A stretch of 8,929 nt of DNA from NCBI GenBank assembly GCA_900768725.1, contig CAAGDU010000077.1, forward strand, positions 1 through 8,929, given 5' to 3'. How positions within the stretch are numbered: position 1 is the first letter of the stretch; each line of letters opens with the position of its first letter. The position numbers were made by a program, and so were the translations under genes. Positions 1-6,000 of this stretch are shown here, piece by piece. Origin of the DNA: Bacteroidales bacterium. GTDB taxonomy: Bacteria; Bacteroidota; Bacteroidia; Bacteroidales; Paludibacteraceae. Below the pieces are notes generated by a model, which ran no database searches, was not told the DNA's origin, and saw only the letters and a list, made by a program, of their open reading frames with translations.

Positions 1-80
1 ACACTAAACTCTCAACACTAAACTCTCAACACTAAACTCTCAACACTAAACTCTCAACACTAAACTCTCAACACTAAACT
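1..80. repeat. 14-bp tandem repeat, 5.7 copies, reaching into the stop codon
   Basis: Five perfect copies of ACACTAAACTCTCA plus ten bases of a sixth run without a single mismatch from the window edge to base 80. The tract includes two bases of the TAG stop codon at 79-81. Each 14-mer is itself two related 7-mers (ACACTAA and ACTCTCA, 5 of 7 identical). The array is truncated by the window, so its full length is unknown. No hairpin terminator is visible before it. Confidence 0.98.
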
Positions 81-3000
81 ACTCCACCTCTTGTCCCATC
101 ATGTCGTAGGTCTTGTCACCACGGATGATGAGCACTTGTCCGTTGCGGACAATTTTCTGTACGGAGGGAGCCGTAGCCGCGGTGTTCTCCAAGCCTTCTT
201 GCAAGTTGCAATCCACTACGATAACCTCGAACTTCGCGCCCGTTTGCTGCCCCAGTTGGTAGCAAGTGCTTTCGGTTACGCCCGTGATATCCACGGTCTG
301 ACGACCTGCATTATCGTGCCAAATGATATTCACCGTCTGAATATCGTTAGCGAAGGTGTAGGAGTACCAGCCATCGGCATCCTGCTGCAAGGGTATGCCG
401 GGCCATGCGCCGATGAGGTCGGGCAAGCTATCCTGCCAAGCATAGAGGTAGTGGTTCACCCATTGGCTAACGCCGGCGGCTTGCAGGCGCACGGTGATAG
501 CCGTCTCAGGATCCGGGTCAGGATTCGGGTCGTCTTTCGCCTTCACGGTCAGTTGGCAGGCAGCGGTCTTGCTCACGCCGTTGCAGGTGGCGGTAACGGT
601 GATGGTCGTCTTGCCTGCGGCGAGGGCACTCACCACGCCCTGCGCGCTGACGCTTGCCACCGCCGGTGCACTGCTGACCCACGTGAACGTGGTCTGCGAT
701 GCCAGTTCGGCGGGTGTAACGGTAGCCCGCAACGTTGCCGTGGTGCCCTCGGTGAGGGTGAGGGAGGTCTGACTGAGGCTCACCCCCGTCAGCGTAACAG
801 GGTCGGGATCGGGGTCGGGTGTCTCACCCTGTATCGCCGATACGGAGAGCGAGAGCGTTGCGCTGAGGTTACTACCGTCTTTGGTCGTTGCAGTAACCAC
901 CACAGTCCCGCCGTTGTGTCCCTCGAGGGCGGTCACCAAGCCGTTTTGGTCTATCGTAGCGAGGGTGTTACCCTGCGTGATAGCCCACTGCACTTGCTGG
1001 TAGGTGGCGTTGCCCGGGAAGATCTCGGCATAGAGCATCAGGTTGCGCACGCTGCTGCTGAGCGAGGTGGACTTATTGACCGAATAGATGTTCATTCGTG
1101 TTGCCAACACGGCTTGGTTGGCGTTGGTAGCGCTCACCACATTGCTTCGTCCCGTGTACGTGCTCGCGGCTGCCGACTTGTACTGTGCCATTGCGGAAGG
1201 CTTCTGATAAGTCGCCGAATAGAGGTCGTATTCTACGGCATAGTACGCATCGGAGGTGTTGCCCACGAGGTCGGTATAGGAGTTATTGCTTGCCGAGAGG
1301 TTAGCAATCACCTGCATGTTGTCTGCCGATGTGCCGCGCAGGATGCGGTAGGTAGCCACTTGCGTACCTTGATACGGGTTCCACATCAGGTTCCATTGTC
1401 CGTCCGCCATGCCGCGGTTTATCATCACGTGCAGCGGCTGGTGCACCTCGCTCTTCATGCCCTCGGCGCTACCGTAGGTGAGCGCGATGCAGTAGCGTTC
1501 GGCTTTGACGGTGGCGTTGCTGCTCGGGTCAACTGCCTCGCCTGCCGACTTGGCGGCGGTGCCCACCTCGTAGAACTCGCCGTAGTACGAGCCTTCCTTA
1601 TAGATGACCACGCCCGTAGCCGCAGCGTCCAGCGAGGCAGCGTCCCAATGGATGACGTACTTGTTGTTGGCGTTGGGTGCCACATACGTGATGACGGGCA
1701 CGGCATCTGCCGACAGCAGGGTGGGATAGACGGTGTGCTCGGCGGAGCAGCCGTTTTCGTTCACGATGAGGCGTATGCCCGTGATGCCCTCGCGCAGGAA
1801 GGTCGCCTTACCCTGCTTGTTGCCCGGGGTGGCGCTGATGTCCACATAATCCTTGCCTAAGAACGGCCACGGATTCCAGTCGTTGATATCGATGAAGCTG
1901 CCGCCGTTCACCTGCACTTGCCATTCGAACGTTGCCTTGCTGCTCACGCGCGGCAGGGTGAACTCGATGGGGGCATTCAGCGTAACATACGCGGGCAAGC
2001 CGAAGGTGGCATCCAGCGGGTCGCTGACCACGATGTTGCGATACGAGGTCTCGCCGTTCATGGTGAGGCTCACCTGCTTGGTGCCCGGAGTCTGCCACAG
2101 CACTTCGTAAGGTCCGAAGCCCGTGCCGCTGATGGTGGTGCCGCCGGCGAAGTCCCATACGGGGGTCGCCGCGGACTGTGGACCGGTGTAGGTAACGGTA
2201 GTGCTGTTGCCCGCGCAGACCGTGATGGGCGCATCAATGCTGTTGGCGGCTTCTATCTTCACACGCACCGTCTCGGAGAAGGGCGAGCATGCCGCCCACA
2301 TATCAAGGGCTTGCACCTGTATCTCCAGCTCGCCGACCGGCACCGCCGACAGCGGGATGATATACTGATTGCTCTCGATATACGGATAAGCATACTGATT
2401 GTTGTCTGCTGTGTTTATCCATCGGTTGCCCGTAAGCATGGGTGCCGCTTGCGCGTTGCCGCCGTTCATGGGCGAGATGATATACGCCCCCTTGCCGGTA
2501 GCACCTTTCTTCTTCACGGAGAGGTTGTAGCGCATCATGGCAGCCGGCGTATGGTCGTCTGCCGCATCGTTCCACTGGATAAGCAGTCCGTCAGCGGTCT
2601 GCACTGCCGTTACGCCCGTGGGGGCTTGCGGCTGCTCGTTGGCTACGCCGGCACCCAACAGACCCGTCAAAACGGAATTGTCTTTATTGGACCATACATC
2701 CGGCAGTCCGTCATAATTGAGGTCTTGCAGATATTGAACCGTATAACTCATATATGCCATCTCGCTGATAAAGCCCTGTGCCATCACGCCCTCGGCATCA
2801 AAATAGTGGACATAATACTCGTTGCGCAACAAGGCGGTATTGTACTGCACGGTCATGAGGTCAAGGTAGCCGTTGTTGTCGAAATCATAAATCCATACGT
2901 TGATACCATACCCCGTAAATTCACTATAATTCTGCAAATCGCCCGCGGGTGCAAGCACTTCGGGTGCAGAGAACGATTGGTTGTGGTCGTTCCAAAGAAT

Positions 3001-6000
3001 GAAGGGCGCATAGTCGTTTTCGCGGAAACTCAATATATCCGCATACCCGTCGCTATTCATATCCACTACATACACTACACCATCATAGGGTATAAAGGAT
3101 TGGGCAAAAGGCACGAGTGTTTCTTCAAATTGGAAATTCCCCTTGTTGATAAGCATATACATGCCCGTATAATCTTGCCAATTATATCTAGCAAAACTAT
3201 ACTTATCCAGCCAGCCATCGTGGTTAAAGTCGTAGTAATTAGTAAAGTATCGCACTTCCTTATTATCTCCATTGTCAACTACAGCCGTTTTCTTTACACC
3301 ACTTCCATCAGGTTGAATGCTGAGGAAATAGTAAGAATAGCCCGTAGAACTACTATATTCATAATGCATACCATCGGGATAGCCGTCGTGGTTGATATCC
3401 ACCCATTCATCTGCAATGGGAAGCCGAGTCCCTATCCCTGCGGCATTCTGATAGTCAGTCAGCAGGTTCGACACATTGGCATCCGTTACCGCCGCAGCAT
3501 TGAAACTGCCGGCACCGTTGCTGCGGATGTAGCCGTATTCGCCGGTGCTCTTCTTGTAGAGGATGTCAAGCCAGCCGTCGTGGTCGTAGTCGTACCATGC
3601 GCGGGTGGCTAAGTCGAGGTTAGCTGCCCACATACCCGTGGCGGTGGTGCCGCCATAGGTGCCGTCGCCGATATAGACCTTGTCGCTCATCGCCCAATCG
3701 TAATGCCCATCGGCATTGTAGTCGGCTATGTATGGGGCACCAGTCTCTATCAGACAGTCTCCTGCATTGGAAGCATGGCGGGTGGTGTCGAATGCATTGG
3801 GCATCACCTGCACGCGCTGTGTGGTGCGCGTGGCGGTGCCATCGGGAGCGGTTACCGTCAGGCTGATGGTCTGCTCGCCGGTGGTGGTGAAGGTCAAGGC
3901 GCGTTGCCCGTTGCGGTCGTATGCCAAGGCGGCACCCTCGTGCTCCCAACTCAGCGTGTAGCCCGCGGGGAAGGGGGTGTAGTATGCTCGCAGAGTATCA
4001 AGGTAGCGGCAGGGGTTCGCCGAGAGGGAGAATGCAGCATTGAGGTAGGTGTGCTCCACCTGTGCCTCTTCGCTCCATGCCGAGCCTTTGTGCTGTGCGT
4101 CAATAGCTTGCACGGCTACATAGATGGTGGCGGGGGCGTACGAAGAGAGGTCAATGGTGTAACTATGCGCACGCCCCATGTTGCCATCAAGGAAGTTGCG
4201 TCGCGTACCATCGCTGTTGGCGTGTGCACGCAGGATGTCGCTGCCGCCAGCCGTAGTGCCGATGCGCAGGGCGTAGGTGAGGTCGCAAGTGGCGGTCTCG
4301 TTGTCTGCGCCGTTGCCCCAGTTGACCGACAGTTGAGCGGTCTGCGGGTTATACACCAAGGTGGGGGCTGCCGGAGCCGTAGGCGCCATGTTGGGCGTTG
4401 CATCGTAAGGCTTGAAGACATCCGTAGCGTTATTGCTGTTGCTCAGTCCGCTCACCCATATCTCCATGATGCCGTCGTTGTCCAAATCTTCAGCATTCAC
4501 CACTGCCGACCGAGCCGAAATCACCTTAGGATATGTCAGGAGCGGCATCGGCGCAGAGAAACGGAGGTTCGGTTGTCCCTTCAGCCATACCACCTCCACC
4601 TTTGTTTCGTTGTAATAGTAGGATGAGAGGCTCTCATCATCTCCCAACGAGATACACCCCTTAATACCGAGCAGGTCCATATAGCCATCGCCGTCAATGT
4701 CTTGGCAACAGGTGAAATAGAGCGAGTCGGTCCATGTCTGCTCGGGCTGCATGGTGAAGTTACCCTGCCCGTCGTTGTCGAAGAACATGGTGTAGGCAGC
4801 GCCGGTCTGATTGCCCAAGGTGCTGAAGGTGGTCAGTATCTCCACTTGTCCGTCTTTGTCGAAGTCGTAGCAGAAGATACGGTCGTCGCAGGCAAAACCG
4901 TTCCATACCTCGTTGTTGTCAAACTGTCCGTTACCGCGGTAGATAACGGTATTGATTTTGCCACCCCCATACACGATGAAATCGGGTATATCGTCATCGT
5001 TCAGATACACTGTCTGTACAGCACCGCCCATCTCGTTCTTCACCCATTTGCCGTCAAACATGTTGTAGTAGATGATACCGTTCTTCTCGTCCACAAGGTC
5101 GGTATAGCCGTCCATGTTGAGGTCAATCATGCGGGTAGGTGCTCCCACCTTGCTGCCTATTGACTCCGCGGCGGATTTATTGAGCCTGCCGGGTTTCTTT
5201 GCCAAACAGGCACCGCTGAAGTTGGGCATGGTAGCCGGCGGCGTATGGTCGGGATAGCGGTATGCCCAATCGGCGGCATCAAACGTGGTCTCATATTGGT
5301 CTTGGTACATCACGTTCATGCCGGTTTCTACAAACGTTCCATCGGTCTGTTGTGTGCCTATCTTCCATGCACCGTTGATGTAGTGGAGATAATCGAAACG
5401 TCCGTCGCTATTAAGGTCGAAGTTGGTGATAAAGAAGAGGTAAGGCTGCCGCTCCCACCTGCCTGCTTCCGTACTGAGGCTGGCATCAAAGCCTGAGCCT
5501 CCTACGCCGAAGTCCGGCACACTGTCGCGATTGACGTCCTCTATATAGCGTACCACGCTGTTTTGGGAATAGGTTTCAAACGACTGTGCCGTGGCAGCGA
5601 AGTTCGAACTTATGTCCGTATGGATAAAGCAACTCTTATTCGTTGGCATTTCGTCCACAAAGCCTTTCAGCCCCGTGCCATCGAAGTCGTAGAAGAGATG
5701 CGCCGGTGCCAGAATCATCGGATAGGTGGTCTGCGAGACGGCGTTGCCGCTCAGCGCCACCGACATCTCGCCTTCGGAGGTAGCCACCAGCAGCGTACCA
5801 GCGTGCGAGCCTACGGCGACAGGCGCATACTGCACTTTCAAGGTCAGCGACTGGTTGGGCTGCAAGGTTACGGGCAGCGCGGGAGCGTCCAACACCGAGA
5901 AGGGTGCTGCCAAACCGCTCAGGCTGTTGATACTGATCGCCCCCTTGGTGTAGTTTGTCAGTTTAACAGACTGCCGCGAACTGCTGTTCACCATCACATT

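Noticed and set aside
91..1860. A 589-codon open frame on the plus strand, antisense to the gene.
   Set aside because: It lies wholly within the minus-strand gene, whose frame has coherent domains, a signal peptide and a promoter. The antisense translation is rich in His, Arg, Gly and Val with no domain, typical of a shadow frame in GC-rich coding DNA.
1918..3612. A 564-codon open frame on the plus strand.
   Set aside because: It is antisense to propeller block 2 and nearby domains, has no recognisable motif and no promoter or signal peptide.
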